Shown piece after piece: positions 47,436-57,748 of a stretch of DNA of 64,000 nucleotides. The stretch covers positions 229,312,915-229,376,914 of the forward strand of contig NC_081410.1 in assembly GCF_030272615.1 (NCBI RefSeq), written 5' to 3'. This DNA is from Cryptomeria japonica. Lineage: Eukaryota; Streptophyta; Pinopsida; Cupressales; Cupressaceae. The position numbers and the translations under genes were made by a program. Below the pieces are notes generated by a model. It did not search any database. It saw only the letters and a list, made by a program, of their open reading frames with translations, and had not been told where the DNA came from. Each line of letters begins with the position of its first letter. The stretch's first letter is position 1.

Positions 47436-48827
47436 TGCCAATTTAATTAAATGAATATTTTCTATTTATTTGATTAAAAATCCACTAGCCATCAGTTAAT
47501 TAAATTAAATATTTAATTAATTCATCTTCAAATATTCTCCTATGAATTAAATAAATTATTCAATTTCTTTTAATTAATTCATTATACCAAAATCACAAAT
47601 CAATTAAATGAATAAATCATATTTATTTCATTTAATCCCTATTCCTTTTTAAATAAATTAAATAAAACATTTATTTAAATCATTTATCCCCCCCCACTTG
47701 CATTTTCCTACAAATGCAACTTGCACACATTTATTGAAATAAATAAATTTTATTTTAATTAAAATCCTATTTTCCCTCACCCACCAAATCCACTTGCATT
47801 CCTAAATCCCCTTCTAGATTCTTCTAAACCCTTCCTAATTAGCCTAATCCATTCCATAATTATTTTCACATTCTTAAGCAACTCAGAGTCACTTCTCAAA
47901 GACTTCAAAGTCTTTGAAAAACATTTAATGCTTGGTGTGTTCAACAATTTAACCTCCAAAGTCTTCCAAAACCACTAATGGCTCTTACATGACCATTAAT
48001 GGCTCTTACATTACCATTTATGGTTATTTCAACTTGCACTCATGTGTCTCCTCAAACATTTATTGCTTTGACCATATTTATCTCTCTTGCCTTTGCACAA
48101 GAGTTTATCCATTGGATAAAAGCTTTATTCTTTGAATAAAGAATTTATTCACTCAACCTAACCTTGACCTTAACTCCCAAAGTCATGTCAAGCATTTAAT
48201 GCTTATTCCCTCTCCTCTCAACCTATCTCACATTGACACTTGTCATCCTGGGATTGGGTTAAAAGCCCTCACATGGATCTCAAACCATTCAATCCTGACT
48301 CTTGTTGAGATTGCTCAATCTCAACCATCCATTGCTCCATTTTTCCTATAAATAGAACCCATTTCTTCATAATCCAGATCCTGAAAACTTGTATGCATTT
48401 AAGCTATAGGCATTTTGAGAGAGCATTTTAGCATAATCAACTCATATATTGTCATTTTGGTTAAAATAAATCATTTTAGTATCAATAGCTTAATATTAGC
48501 TTCTTTATTTACATTTAGAGCAATATTTCAATCTCAAACCTCCATAAGCATCCATAGTACAAAAAGCTGCTGAGAGCTACACTATTTTGGAACTTGGAGA
48601 GGAGAGGAACAAGGGAGAAGAAACCAAGAGCATGTTAGGAGGCATTTGGAGATGCCTCATCATATTTACCTTTTTAGTTAGATATTTCATCATGCTTTTG
48701 ATATCTCTTTTGATATGCTTGTGTAGGAAATTATTTTATTTGTGATTTCTCACACTAACGATTTCCTTTCTTTTCTTGTTTTGTGTCTTGATATCATTGA
48801 CTAACCTTCCCTTTTTCCAGAGCATCA
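47436..48827 (+). mobile_element. Tat-1 3' LTR (1392 bp, first bases missing)
   Basis: It is collinear with the 5' LTR from TGTCCAATTT (30414) onward and ends at the same GAGCATCA. The first 16 bases of the 5' LTR are not matched, and the DNA before it is pyrimidine-rich with no plus-strand polypurine tract. Confidence 0.9.
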
Positions 48828-48832
48828 GAAAG

Positions 48833-49491
48833 TAATTGCAAATTGAATGCAAACAATGGAGATGTATACCTTGTAGATCTACAACTCGTTGATGATGATT
48901 GCTTTGCTTCTTGAATATAACCATAAGTGTTATATAAAATAGCAATTAACATTAAAAAAACCTAACACACACACATGCTTGCAAATGAATGTTATAATGT
49001 TTCTCCAATGGATGAATGAAGATGACTTGAATGCTTGAATGCTTGATGATGACCTTGAAATCTTGTATCTTCTCCTTATGCTCTCTATCTACCTTTCATT
49101 TTTTCATCCGTTCATGAATGAGGGTATTGAATTCCATTTTATACATGCCTCAAGGATTAATTTTCAACCATCGAAGGCCGACAAAGAGGAATAACAAAAC
49201 CCAAAGACAAGAAATGCATAGGAGATCGGGCAACCTGCACATAGGACCACCCTAAGAGGTGCGGACAGGGGTGCCACGCCACTATCCTAGGGGGGATAGG
49301 GGTGCCATGCCCTTGTACTGCCCTATTTTGGGGCCTAGACAGGGTCTAGAGTAGACACAAGACATAAAGGAGGAAGAGAGAAGGGTTGAAAATGCATAAA
49401 TAGGTCCCGGTTAAGGAAGGAAATGCTTTCCGGAAGGTGAGGACCCCAAATGTGGTTAAAATTGCAGGGGTCACAATTTTATGACACTATA
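48833..49491 (-). mobile_element. X-2 5' LTR, outer part (right of Tat-1)
   Basis: It continues the LTR from 30397 after the duplicated GAAAG. It ends TGACACTATA, which is TGTAGTGTCA reversed with one change. With 29856-30397 it makes a 1201-bp LTR. Confidence 0.85.
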
Positions 49492-50878
49492 GTAACAAAT
49501 TGAATGAAGCCGGTGAAGTAATAAAAAATAAAGCCAGACTGCTCTTTAAAGGATATTCACAACAAGAAGGGATTGATTATGAAGAAATTTTTGCTCTGGT
49601 TGCCAGAATTGAAGTTGGTAGATTGTTGCTTGCTTGTGCTGCTTATAAAGATTTCAAGATATATTAGATGGATGCCAAATCTGCATTTTTGAATGGTGAT
49701 CTAGAAGAAGAAGTTGCATTGAACAACTTGATGGATTTTCATTGTCAGATGATGGAGACATGGTATGTAAGTTTAAGAAAACACTTTATGGATTGAAACA
49801 AGCTCCTAGAGCCTGGTATGCTAGGTTAGACAAATACTTGCCAAAACTGGGATTTATCAAAGGTGTTGTTGATAGTAATATGTACTTTAAGATTGAAAAT
49901 GATAACATTTTGATTGTTGAAGTCTTTGTTGATGACATTATCTTTGGTGGTGATGATGATATGAGTATGATATTTGCCGGTGATATGCAAAAAGAATTTG
50001 AGATGTCTATGATTGGTGAGATGAAATTTTTCTTAGGTTCGGATTTTGCACAGATAGTAAAAGGTATCTTTATATCTCAAACTAAGTATGTGAAGGAATT
50101 GCTGAAGAAGTTTGGATTAGATGATTCCAAACCAGTTATAACTCCTATGGTGACTGGTTGTAAATTGTCTAAAAATGATGAATCTCCTAAAGCTAATAAA
50201 AGTTTGTATAGATCTATGGTTGGTGGATTTCTATATCTTACTCAAACTAGACCTAACATTATGCATGCTATGTGTATGGCTGCTAGATATCAAGCTGATT
50301 CGAAGGAGATTCATGTCACCACTGTTAAAAGAATATTCAGATATCTAAAGGGAACTGAGGATTATGGTTTATGGTATCCAAAGAATGATGATTTCATGTT
50401 GTGTGCTTACACTGATGAAAATTGGGTTGGTGATGTTGATGACCAGAAGAGTACTATTGGTGGAGCATTCTTTCTAGGTAAGAAATTGGTTTCATGGGCT
50501 AGAAAGAAACAAGATTCAATATTTTTATCTACTGCTGAAGCTGAGTACATTGCTGCTGCTAGTAATTGCACTAAGATAGTTTGGATGAAGCATACATTGA
50601 AAGATATTAGAGTTATTTATGATGAGCGTACCGTTATATACTATGATAATTCCAGTGCTATAAACATGTCTAAGAATCCACTACAAAATTCAAAGACTAA
50701 GCATATATCAATTAAATATAATTACTTGAGAGAGCAAGTCAATGAACAAAAGGTGAAGCTGGAATATGTATCTACAAAGGAACAAATTGCTGGTATTTTC
50801 ACTAAGCCTTTGCCTTTAGATACATTTGTCTATTTGAGAGGCAACTTAGGGGTATCCACCCCTCCCAATGAGAATTAG
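49492..50878 (+). pseudogene. Copia-A pol: reverse transcriptase and RNase H
   Basis: Copia sequence resumes inside RT ([16 protein letters not shown]). A TAG near 49666 and a one-base shift near 49715 break the start. From 49742 the frame is open for 378 codons to the natural pol end: YGLKQAPRAWYARLDKYL, catalytic FVDDIIFGG, FFLGSDFAQ, TRPNIMHAM, then RNase H with AYTDENWVGD, LSTAEAEYIAAAS, YDNSSAINMSKN, and the terminal ITKPL-type motif AGIFTKPLP. Integrase and the first RT blocks are missing. The open part looks recently functional, unlike the rest. Confidence 0.9.
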
Positions 50879-51196
50879 ATGCATTGATTTGCATCGATCT
50901 AGTGGAATTCAGAGCCTTATTCTTTTATTCGGATTGATGAGTTGGTGCTGCTCCTTTGCTAGAGTACTTTGTTTATTTGGTTTTGTATCTTAGAGAGAGA
51001 GATTCATGATTCTGTATTGAGAGTTTGATTTTCTATTTTGGAGATCTTTGGTATTTCTATCAAAGGGGGAGAGAGATCATGTGAAAAACTAATTTATCTA
51101 TCTTGATCTTAGGGGGAGTTTGCCGGTCATATCTTCTTTCTTTGCATTGATTGTTTTTCACATTCATATGTTGCCATCAATGCCAAAGGGGGAGAT
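50879..51196 (+). other. Copia-A 3' untranslated region with polypurine tract
   Basis: Non-coding DNA ends in CCAAAGGGGGAGAT (51183-51196), directly before the 3' LTR start TGTTAGATTTGG. Confidence 0.8.
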
Positions 51197-52452
51197 TGTT
51201 AGATTTGGTTGATCATTGCTACTGCTAGGATATGTTGTTGTCATTGATGTCAACATATTCCTATGGTCTATTCTGGTGAGTTTGGGAAGAGTTTTTGATT
51301 TGGTTTTGTAGTTTGGTTTTGCCGATCATTGTTTTGCAGAATCCAATATTTCCACCGGTATATTCCGGTGTGATCAGATCTTGTACTGAGACTTGGGATT
51401 ATTTTTTGGGATGATCTTGTGTATCTTCATTTCAAATAGTTTGTGATTTGGTGCTCTCCAAGTTATCTTTACTTGTGATAGTTGCTGATTGGTTGTGTTC
51501 TTGAGCTTTGAGATGTTGACCGATGAAGATTTGAAAAGAGGTGTTGGTGCAACTATTCTCAATGATTCTAACATTCTTGCTACTATTTCCTAGTCATGTC
51601 CTATTTGTTTTGGCGATCTGCATTGATCGTTGTGTGATTTTTTGGTGATTTTTATGAACCGGTGATGATTTTTGTGTTATACGATATTTCTGGTGGTGTA
51701 GCATGTTGCTGTTGATCTTGGCGGGATTTTTGGTGGATGTAATCATTTGAGAATTTGAATTAGGTCCATGCTATGTAATGTAAATCATAATATTGGTCTG
51801 TTAGTCAATATTTGTATGGTGGAATTTAATTTTTGTAATTGTGAGTTGAGTAGTGAGGGTTTAGTCAACCTTGTTATCAAGGTTGATGATTTGTACATAT
51901 AGGTGAGATGCTTATGTAATTTAAATGTCAGTATTATGTCTGCATTATCAGATAGAGGTGATTGTGTGAACAAGAGAGTTATCATTTAGTGAAGTGTTGA
52001 GGTGAGATTGGTGTTGCAGAGCAGACAATTATGCTTAACCGAAACTGTCATCAAGCATTTGTAGATACTATCATTGTAGTTCATTCCTTTCAGATTATAG
52101 TCCGAATCATATTGTAAGTCAGTGAGACTTCCCTGAGGGTTGTATCCTTCTAGGCATATATCTTTTGAGCAGTGAGCTCTAGACAGTGTGCCTGAATGCA
52201 TGTGCATTCCCCATTGTAATATTTTCACATACTAATGTAGAGTATCATCTTATTATGGGTAGGTTCCCACTGTGGTTTTTCCCTTAACCGGGTTGTCCAT
52301 GTCAAAAATGTTGGTGTTGTGTGTTGTGCTGTTAGTTTGCTATCTGTTATTGTTGCAGTCTATCAGTTTATGTTTTGAAGTTTAATTTGTTGTGATCCGG
52401 TGAAGACTGATTCACCCCCCTTCTCAGTCTTCCTTCCTGATTGCTGCTAATA
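51197..52452 (+). mobile_element. Copia-A 3' LTR (1256 bp)
   Basis: It is collinear with the 5' LTR parts. It starts TGTTAGATTTGG and ends GCTGCTAATA (CA to TA). The target duplication GAGAG follows at 52453. The minus-strand frames inside match equivalents in the 5' LTR and are not genes. Confidence 0.9.
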
Positions 52453-53050
52453 GAGAGGGGTTAACATATTTAGGATGCAAAAGAAGGGGTATGAGTCCTT
52501 GGAAGATTATGTTGAAAGATTTCTCTTTAGCGTGAAAAAGTCAAAACATAACCAGTTAAGTGAATATTCACAAAAACAGGTCTTCTTAAAAGGAATAAAT
52601 GAAGAATGCATAGAGGATTTGGACTTGATAGGAGGGGGAGATATTACTCAAGCTACTTGGGATGATATTTAGAAGATTTAATAGAATTACTCTAGACCTA
52701 CCATGAAGAAGACCATAGGATATAGGTTTTCATCAAATAAATATAGTTTAGGAGTTTCAAGGATGGAATCGAGTAATTTGCTGAAGGATTGTGATCAAGA
52801 CATCATTAATAACATGAAAAAATATTTAGATACTATTCAAGCTAAGAAAAATCATGATAAGGCTGAGGTTATCTTACTAGAATATTGCCCACATTGTAGA
52901 TAGAAAAAGAAAGATTGAAGATGGAAGAAGATTCCAGTAAGGATAGCCGGCCATTGCAACCAGAATTTAGACCAGTGAAGGATGATGATGGATAAATTTT
53001 CTAAATAGCTCAAAGAAGGCCATGGTCCCAAAGAATAGGTATGCCTTAGG
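52453..53050 (+). pseudogene. Gypsy-C gag, C-terminal part
   Basis: The frame continues the gag begun at 17796: IFRMQKKGYESLEDYVERF, KQVFLKGINEECIEDL, and a Cys pair CPHC near 52888 that may be the start of a zinc knuckle, after which the frame decays. Stops lie at 52670 and 52901. Gag motifs on both sides of copia-A join in frame when one GAGAG copy is dropped. Confidence 0.75.
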
Positions 53051-53555
53051 ACAACAACCCCAATGGAGAGGAGGTCAATAATGGTCTAACCAATCCACTA
53101 GTTACCTACAACCACAACCACCATCTAGCCAACAAGCCATCATGCCACCTACCAATTCTAATACAAATCCATCGAGGCCCACTCAGTTAATAGTACAAAT
53201 AGCACCAAATCCCAATAAAAAACCACAACAGTATGAATATTCTATGTATTCTATCCAATATCCTTCCTATGTTGTGGACATAAGTTACTTACATCTTTGC
53301 TTAGGCAAGACCCTGCAGACACCTACTTCCCCTGTTATTATAGAACTTCCTATTCAGGAAGAAGATACCACAAGAGTTAATATGCAATCAAATAACATGT
53401 CTATTCGGACAAATTAGACAAGTCAACATGAGCCAACTCAAACTATTGATCCAATACCCCCATTTCTATAGAGGTTGGAAAGAAAACAAATACAAAATAA
53501 AACCATCCTTTGATTTCCTAGATTAACTAAAACATGTTTGTGTTAAGATTCACTT
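53051..53555 (+). other. Gypsy-C gag-protease linker
   Basis: A Gln/Pro/Asn-rich decayed coding stretch (frame 53142-53417, PPTNSNTNPSRPTQL) is followed by a block around RLERKQIQNK that usually precedes protease in this gypsy type. It is broken by stops. Confidence 0.5.
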
Positions 53556-54176
53556 ATTTCAAGCTATTAAGAGTGTACCCATATATGGAAAAACAATAAG
53601 GGAATTGTGCTTGAAGAAACTAGGTCGGAAGAAGAAAGACCCTTAGACTGTTCATCTAATGGGGCAACTAGTAGATTTAATGTTAGGTAAAACTATTGTC
53701 CCTAAGTATTCCAATCCAGGAAGTCCACTGGTAGCAGTCAGCATGAATGGCATCTTAGTGCATAATGCATTAATAGACATAGGTGTAACCATAAATGTTA
53801 TGGCAAAAGAAATCATGTATCCTTTTAATATTGTAGATCTAAGACCTACCCCCACAGTTTTTTAGTTGGTTGATAGTTCTACAATCAAACCAGAAGGGGT
53901 TATTGAGGATATAGTTGTCACTTTAGACTCTTGAGAATATACTGTTGATTTCATGATCATCTCTCCTACCCTAGGAGGTTATCTCATCATTCTAGGAAGG
54001 GCATGGTTAGCTACAACATATGCTTATATAGGATGTAGATTAGGAGATATGAAAATATCCAATGGAGATTGTACAAAGAAACTTATACTATATCCTCTAG
54101 CTCAACCTCATGGTGAATCAAAGGAACCCATATTTGACCAGATGTGGTGTTGGTCCTTACAACTAGAATGGTAACT
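53556..54176 (+). pseudogene. Gypsy-C aspartic protease
   Basis: A conserved lead-in (VPIYGKTIRELCLKKLG, then MGQLVDLMLGKTIVPKYS) precedes the protease core LIDIGVTINVM (catalytic Asp codon at 53776). The usual Asp-Ser/Thr/Leu-Gly-Ala has become Asp-Ile-Gly-Val. It is followed by DSSTIKPEGVIEDIVV and the second-half motif GYLIILGRAWLATTYAYIGC. Stops at 53863, 53932 and 54172. RT and integrase would follow but are displaced by Tat-2. Confidence 0.75.
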
Positions 54177-54357
54177 AAGTGATAAAACACAATTCAGAGA
54201 TTAAATATCCTTAATTAGCTGACTTTTCCTGTGGCAAAGGCTCATTTAGTTATCAACCAGGGATCTAAACTTGAAATGGGCCAGCACTGTATGTGCACCA
54301 AGTTCATATTGCAACCATTTTATATAACTATAGGAAATGAATTCTTCTTAAAGTAAA
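54177..54357 (+). other. Gypsy-C tail before Tat-2
   Basis: This is a short decayed stretch after the protease. I see no motif. It ends at the Tat-2 LTR. Confidence 0.45.
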
Positions 54358-55484
54358 TGTAATACCCTAAAATTGGTCATCTAAACCATGGGCCCCTAAT
54401 CTCGACAACATCACCAAGGTCCTAACCAAAGGTAATTAAATAAATCTACAGCACATTATTAATTCTTTAATCATCAAATATCACATGGCAAATCAACTAC
54501 TCAATATTAATTAAATATTTATTTAATTAATTAAATCATTTATGATAATATCATTTTGATCAATTATCCCATTTTAATTTATTAAATATCCTTGCATATT
54601 TAATTAATTAATAAATTTGCCATTCAATCATGCAAAAAGGATTAATTTATTACAAATAGTTGAATTGAAAATAAAACAAAAAAAAGAATTGAATTGAGAG
54701 AGAAATCAAACTTGAGATATTATTTCTTTTTCTAAAGTTAGAACTTGAAATCAGAAAAATAATTTAATTGAATTATTGAATTATTCTCTAAAATTGGAAC
54801 TCAAAGCTTTTCAGAAAAAGAAGTTCCGTTGCATTGAAAAAACCTTTTCTTGAATAAATTAAAGAATTATCTATTTTTATCCTATATGCATGAAATTAAT
54901 TTATTATTATTTTCCAATGCAACTCGAACTTCTAATTTGAATGCATTTCAATTAAACTATAATTGGAATCTATCTCAAGGTCAACTGAACATGATTTCTC
55001 AATTATTTTAATTAATTCTAAATTGAGCTTTTTCTCTTGTGATTCTCTATAAATTAAGTCTTCAACTCTCATTCCAATTCATCCCAAATATTTTTGAGAG
55101 CACGCTTGGAGATTATTATCACGCTAATTTCACTCTGGAGTCATTGAAGATTATTGTGCTTTTTAGATTATTTGCATCCATTTTACATCCATTATTGCTT
55201 GCATCCTTTATTGTTTGAATTGATTATTATTGCTTGAATTATTCATCCATCTTGCATCCATATAGCTTAATATCATATAGATTAAATCCTTTGTCTTGGT
55301 GTAGTCTAGTCATTGATATTGCTTATAAAAATCTGAGAGCAATCTTATACTCGCATCTTTTAGAAGGCAATTAGTCGCTTTGCTATGGTTTATTTCTTAT
55401 TGATTATTGATTACTAACCATGCATATAATGACTTAATTGCAGTGTTGTGCTTACAGCTACAGGTTCACTTTTTCACACACACA
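54358..55484 (+). mobile_element. Tat-2 5' LTR (about 1127 bp)
   Basis: The start TGTAATACCCTAAAATT is a common gypsy LTR opening. The end is placed at CACACACACA, four bases before the primer-like site. TATA-like CTATAAAT is at 55047. The 3' LTR lies outside the window, so the end is inferred. Confidence 0.65.
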
Positions 55485-55488
55485 TCTC

Positions 55489-55506
55489 TAGTGCCCACTG
55501 TGTGGC
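55489..55506 (+). promoter_or_regulatory. Tat-2 candidate primer-binding site
   Basis: TAGTGCCCACTGTGTGGC sits just after the proposed LTR end and resembles TGGTGCCCACCGTGGGGC-type plant gypsy primer sites with a few transitions. It differs from the Tat-1 class. Confidence 0.5.
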
Positions 55507-55611
55507 TCGAAGACTACATTTTTTCGGCCTCCAAGACTGACCACTTTTTTTTTTGTTATTTTTCAGATTTCAAATTTTTTGGTTTTTTTCGTCCATACAT
55601 CTCGTACGATA

Positions 55612-55791
55612 ATTTTTACAGGCTGAAATGACAAACTGTAGGTGTCGCACGAATTGCAAATATCCTATCGTACGAGTAGATCCTCTGTCGTACGAGTAGA
55701 AACCCTCTGTCGTACGAGCAGACATCATCAACAATCTTCTTTCATACGATACTGAATCTTGTCTCGTACGAGTCAAGTGTCTATCGTACGA
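55612..55791 (+). repeat. Phased TCGTACGA palindrome array, cluster 1, Tat-2 leader
   Basis: TCGTACGA or one-base variants start at 55612, 55645, 55668, 55688, 55710, 55742, 55764 and 55784. Six are exact. Most steps are 20-23 bp, two are 32-33 bp. The sequence between cores is not conserved beyond an AGTAG-like right flank in some. Confidence 0.85.
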
Positions 55792-56801
55792 TTCTATATT
55801 TTCTGGTAAAAGAGGCAAATTTCATATTTTTTTCATTTCTGATTGATTATTTTGACAACTGACCCTGACTGTTTATCTGTCTATCTCAGAGTTTTTCACA
55901 GCCTAACTAGTTTTTGCAGAATGCTTGTTGAAGATTATGCTTTTTAAACAAAGACAATATGACTATTGATTCGTTGTCTTTGCAGGTTGCCTGAGGAGAA
56001 TCGACTAAACATCGTGTATTCTTTAAATTCATTTTTAGGATCCTAACTAGCTATATGGTTAAAGAACAAATTTGTCTTTCGTGCTTTTAGAAGATTCTGA
56101 GAGGTAGGAGAGTATGCTCTTGTCTTTTTCTAGACAATTAGAAATCTGGACCCTTGAAGCTTTTTTTTTGTTTGAGATTTGTACATCTTTAGCAAGCCTG
56201 CCCTCCCGAGGGGTTGAAAAACTCTTAAAGCTGTTACGGCCAGTGTGAGGGGAACGACCTAAGTGGGAATGACTAGACATCAAGTACTCCAACCCACTAT
56301 AAAATAAATGTGATTTGATGAAAATCAAGTCAACGACAGTGCTCGGGAATAGCTCTCCTCCGTACCTTCGGGTATATTAAACCTAGGTTTTCAAGGCTGG
56401 GAGACCTCTTAATTGAGTTTTTACCTTGACATGCTGAACGGATCCCGGACTAAATCCAATTTAAAATTAGAAACTACCTGATTCATCTCTTAAAGGGGGA
56501 TAATCTTTGTGCAAGAGAGATAGTAACTCTTCCAAGATACTTGTCATTTCATACCCCCATTAGCGTTTGGAGTAGGATAATACGGCATTGAAAATCCATT
56601 GTGTGAGACTCAGTGACTGTATTCTGATTAGCTATTGGGTGTGTACCTGAGTCTACAAGCAAAGGTTTTCTTTCCTCACCAAATTCCTTAGGGTTTGCAT
56701 GCTGTGATTGGAGTCACTATACATACTACTTGTTTTCTGTGTTTTTCATCTCTGAAATAAAAATTGAAATACCAAAAATTGGTGAAGACCAGAAACAACT
56801 C

Positions 56802-56960
56802 AGTGAGTTGAAACTCTATCTGTGTCAGAAACTAGTCCATCCAAAGTCAAAACTCTGTCCGTGTCAAAAACTAGTCCATTCTAAGTCGAAACTCTATCTG
56901 TGTCAGAAACTAGTCCATTTTAAGTCAGAAACTCTGTCCGAGTCAGAAACTAGTCTATCC
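56802..56960 (+). repeat. 39-40 bp minisatellite, 4 copies, Tat-2 leader
   Basis: Units with AACTCTGTC(C/T)GTGTCA and GAAACTAGTCCAT recur, with GTCCAT-type marks at 56835, 56874, 56913 and 56953. The open frame across it (56730-56966) is repeat-driven. Confidence 0.85.
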
Positions 56961-57057
56961 TGGTAAAAAATCAATCCATCTTAGAATTGGTCATACTCAG
57001 TTATCATACTCAGCAATTGAAAAAACTCAAAATTTCTAGGCTCTGTGCTATGAGCAG

Positions 57058-57336
57058 TCGTACGAGTCTGATAATTCATCATCTTATATCACATCATGTG
57101 TCGTACGAGTCTTCTGGTTTGTCATCCTAGACCTAATCCTGTGTCGTACGAGTCATTTTATTATGTCATCTGACTCTGTATCCTATATCGTACAAAATAG
57201 AAATGCTCTGAGTCTTTTGTCATCCTGCACATACCCATTTGTCACACTGTACGAGGTAGCAACTCGTATGAAATAGAACTATTATCGTCCTGTAGCTGCT
57301 AAATTTTCGTCTGGTCCAGAAAATCTTGTCGTATGA
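57058..57336 (+). repeat. TCGTACGA palindrome array, cluster 2, Tat-2 leader
   Basis: Cores or near variants start at 57058, 57101, 57144, 57188, 57247, 57264 and 57329. The first three are exact. The first steps are 43, 43 and 44 bp, twice the step of cluster 1; the later steps (59, 17, 65) are less regular. Confidence 0.8.
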
Positions 57337-57521
57337 GTCTCTGGTTTTGTCAGAACAGAATAGTCAAACTTGCCTAAAAACAGCTTACAACAAACATAAT
57401 ACTGGTTATCATTTTCCTGAGCATAAACAGATCAAGACAGTGTACCTCTGCCATTTGTGTTGCACGATTTGGTCGATCACCTTTCAGCTAGTTCAATCAA
57501 CTACCTATCAAATTTTAGTCA

Positions 57522-57646
57522 CTTAGATAACGTCTTATACATGATAGATCGTTCCTAAAATTAGACTGAATCTTACACTATGCTTAGAATCAACTTAGAT
57601 AATGTCTTAGACAAGATAGATCGTTCCTGAAATCAGACTAAATCTT
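57522..57646 (+). repeat. About 71-bp direct duplication before Tat-2 gag
   Basis: CTTAGATAACGTCTTA at 57522 and CTTAGATAATGTCTTA at 57593 each lead into a shared GATAGATCGTTCCT block and an ACT(G/A)AATCTTA end. Confidence 0.8.
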
Positions 57647-57748
57647 AGTTGTCTCTCCCAAACAATACTCTAAATAGAAAAACTAGCTCTGAAATTGATC
57701 TTGACCTTTGCATCACAAAATGACTTTAGGTCACACAAATCCATAAAA

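Larger units (their letters stand above)
30398..48827 (+). mobile_element. Tat-1: complete Tat-lineage Ty3/gypsy element (18.4 kb)
   Basis: It has two LTRs (30398-31808, 47436-48827), a perfect 5-bp target duplication GAAAG (30393-30397, 48828-48832), a primer site, a long leader, a gag-pol frame (34542-41855), about 2.6 kb of non-coding DNA, and an antisense plant-mobile-domain gene. Two RNase H domains before integrase and no chromodomain place it in the Tat group (Ogre, Retand and relatives). By eye the LTRs differ at about 40 sites over 1.39 kb (around 3%), so it is an old insertion, yet younger than the elements it interrupts. Confidence 0.92.
22178..49491 (-). mobile_element. X-2: non-autonomous Tat-like element, minus strand
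   Basis: Read on the minus strand the order is: 5' LTR (49491-48833, then 30397-29856, split by Tat-1), primer site, leader, gag remnant, long non-coding DNA with a minisatellite, polypurine tract, and 3' LTR (23149-22178, truncated). There is no RT, integrase or RNase H of its own. The primer site matches that of Tat-1 apart from C/T changes, and both LTR starts read TGTAGT. X therefore looks like a deletion derivative moved by Tat proteins. Right flank GTAAC has no partner on the left; see findings. Confidence 0.8.
18163..52452 (+). mobile_element. Copia-A: Ty1/copia element split by nested insertions
   Basis: Two LTRs of about 1256 bp (18163-20881 without the S1 insertion; 51197-52452) are flanked by perfect GAGAG duplications at 18158-18162 and 52453-52457. 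Inside are a tRNA-Met-type primer site, gag and the start of protease (20938-22177), the RT-RNase H part of pol (49492-50878) and a polypurine tract. Protease end, integrase and the RT start are missing at the junction with X-2. With X-2 and S1 removed, only about 5.5 kb of copia remains. It cannot be autonomous because integrase is deleted. Confidence 0.9.
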
